From Allobrachymonas chironomi DSM 19884 (GTDB lineage Bacteria; Pseudomonadota; Gammaproteobacteria; Burkholderiales; Burkholderiaceae_C), in assembly GCF_000374625.1 (NCBI RefSeq), contig NZ_KB894766.1, positions 1 to 64,000 of the forward strand: a DNA stretch of 64,000 nucleotides, read 5' to 3'. Shown in pieces: positions 63,046-64,000 of this stretch. How positions within the stretch are numbered: position 1 is the stretch's first letter; every line of letters begins with the position of its first letter. Made by a program: the position numbers and the translations under genes. The notes below the pieces were generated by a model. That model was not told where the DNA came from and did no database searches. It saw nothing but the letters and a program-made list of their open reading frames with translations.

Positions 63046-64000
63046 ATGCCCCTGTTTTCTTCCGATTTTTCCCGCAGCCTGCGCCGGCTGGCCACGACCG
63101 GCCTGGCCGCTGCCGGCCTGCTGGCAGGCGTCAGCCAGGCCCAGACCCCGCTGCCCGGCGGCAACACCGAAGTTCATACCGACCAGATCCAGGCGCGCCT
63201 GCTGGCCCATGCGCCCGAGGGTGTGGCCGCCGGCAAGCCGGTCTGGCTCGGCCTGCAGCTGACACACCAGCCCGACTGGCACACCTACTGGAAAAATCCC
63301 GGCGACAGCGGCCAGGCCACCACGCTGAGCTGGAACCTGCCTGCCGGGGTCAGCGCCGGTGAGATCCAGTGGCCGATGCCAAGCAAGTTCCCGATCGGTC
63401 ATCTGGCCAACTACGGCTACGATGCCAGCGTGCTGCTGCCGGTGCCGCTGACGCTGTCCGAAACACCGCAACAGGCCTTGCGCGTGCAACTGGAAGCCTC
63501 CTGGCTGGTGTGCCGCGTCGAGTGCATTCCGCAAAGCGGCCAGTTCGAGATCACGCTGCCGGTCCGGCAATCGATCGCCAGCCACGCCGCCCTGTTCGAC
63601 GCGGCCCTGAAGCAGGTACCGCAAGCGCATCCGCAAGCCCGGGTGCAGGCCCATGTGCAGGACAACATGCTGCGTTTCGAGGCCAGCCAGCTGCCGGCGG
63701 ACTGGCAGGGTCGCGCGCTCAACCTGTATCCGGAAGATCACGGCATCACCCAGCCGGCCGCTGCCGGCGAGCAGGCCTGGAACCAGGGCCAGTGGAGTCT
63801 GAGCGTGCCGCTGCAGTCCTATCGCACGGCCAGCCCGGAAACGCTGTCCGTGGTGCTGGTGCCGCAGGCCGGAGCCGATGCGCACGGCGTGATCCGCAAT
63901 CTGCCCAATGCCGCAGGCATACTGGCCAGCGCCCCGGTGCAGGGCAGCTGGCCGGCGGCACAGCCCGTCAGCGGCCTGTCCCCCGAGCTGACGGCAGCAC
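63046..64000 (+). CDS. DsbD/ScsB-like thiol:disulfide interchange protein, N-terminal part
   Basis: Open from ATG 63046 to the window edge (318 residues seen). A signal peptide (LATTGLAAAGLLAGVSQA) is followed by a periplasmic DsbD-like domain: WHTYWKNPGDSGQATTLSWNLP, IQWPMPSKFPIGHLANYGY, and WLVCRVECIPQSG with the redox pair CRVEC. This matches the large N-terminal domain of ScsB-type proteins, whose membrane and thioredoxin domains would lie beyond the window. It would carry electrons from the cytosol to periplasmic thiol proteins. Confidence 0.88.
   Translation, partial: MPLFSSDFSRSLRRLATTGLAAAGLLAGVSQAQTPLPGGNTEVHTDQIQARLLAHAPEGVAAGKPVWLGLQLTHQPDWHTYWKNPGDSGQATTLSWNLPAGVSAGEIQWPMPSKFPIGHLANYGYDASVLLPVPLTLSETPQQALRVQLEASWLVCRVECIPQSGQFEITLPVRQSIASHAALFDAALKQVPQAHPQARVQAHVQDNMLRFEASQLPADWQGRALNLYPEDHGITQPAAAGEQAWNQGQWSLSVPLQSYRTASPETLSVVLVPQAGADAHGVIRNLPNAAGILASAPVQGSWPAAQPVSGLSPELTAA

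Overview
The window is about 64 kb of GC-rich (roughly 65%) chromosomal DNA from a betaproteobacterium of the order Burkholderiales. The conserved run dgt-aroB-aroK-pilQPONM / ponA / cyaY / lptM-lysA / msrQ-msrP / ccsB-resB / cytochrome c4 / engB / two LpxL-type acyltransferases / metK, together with a Porin_4-type porin and a TetR-headed beta-oxidation operon, fits Comamonadaceae best. That family placement is from remembered gene order, not from a search.

Layout. 0-2.4 kb: the end of an IS3-family element, the truncated tail of an FAD monooxygenase, a DUF2783 gene, a fumarylacetoacetase gene with an apparent one-base frameshift, and tRNA-Arg(CCT). 2.6-14.5 kb: a metal-resistance block with a Zn/Cd/Pb P-type ATPase under a MerR-type promoter, an MFS permease, a YdhR-like protein, a DUF411 metal-binding protein, an arsR-arsD-arsA-arsC-ACR3 operon and a second P-type ATPase. 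14.5-20.7 kb: DUF2789, a methyltransferase, DUF1415, an MFS permease, dgt, aroB and aroK. 20.7-25 kb: the pilMNOPQ type IV pilus machine, coupled by short overlaps. 25-39.9 kb: cell wall, iron-sulfur, lysine, methionine sulfoxide repair, cytochrome c maturation, ribosome assembly, lipid A and SAM synthesis genes. 40-43.8 kb: a FadL-type channel, a general porin and coq7. 43.9-50.7 kb: one beta-oxidation operon (TetR regulator, acyl-CoA dehydrogenase, DUF2147, FadB-like, FadA). 50.9-55.5 kb: a TctE/TctD-like two-component system, an OsmC protein, a candidate small RNA, TusA, CysM and tRNA-Leu(CAA). 55.7-59.2 kb: Uup ABC-F and a phospholipase D lipoprotein. 59.2-60.8 kb: tRNA-Thr(CGT) followed by a 1.4-kb eroded integrative islet with a toxin-antitoxin-like pair. 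60.9-64 kb: a PLP aminotransferase, a creatininase-family protein and the start of a DsbD/ScsB-like protein.

Points to re-examine: (i) the tRNA-Thr islet has a 15-bp copy of the tRNA 3' end at its far side, a shrunken P4-type integrase tail and a DUF4258/HTH pair; (ii) an identical 17-nt site lies in front of the TetR/beta-oxidation operon and in front of the distant FadL-like gene, which suggests one fatty-acid regulon; (iii) an intergenic three-hairpin candidate small RNA at about 54.0 kb; (iv) a structured 180-nt leader upstream of metK; (v) two apparent lesions in an aromatic-degradation locus at the left edge. I saw no CRISPR array, phage structural genes, rRNA or clearly new multi-gene system.
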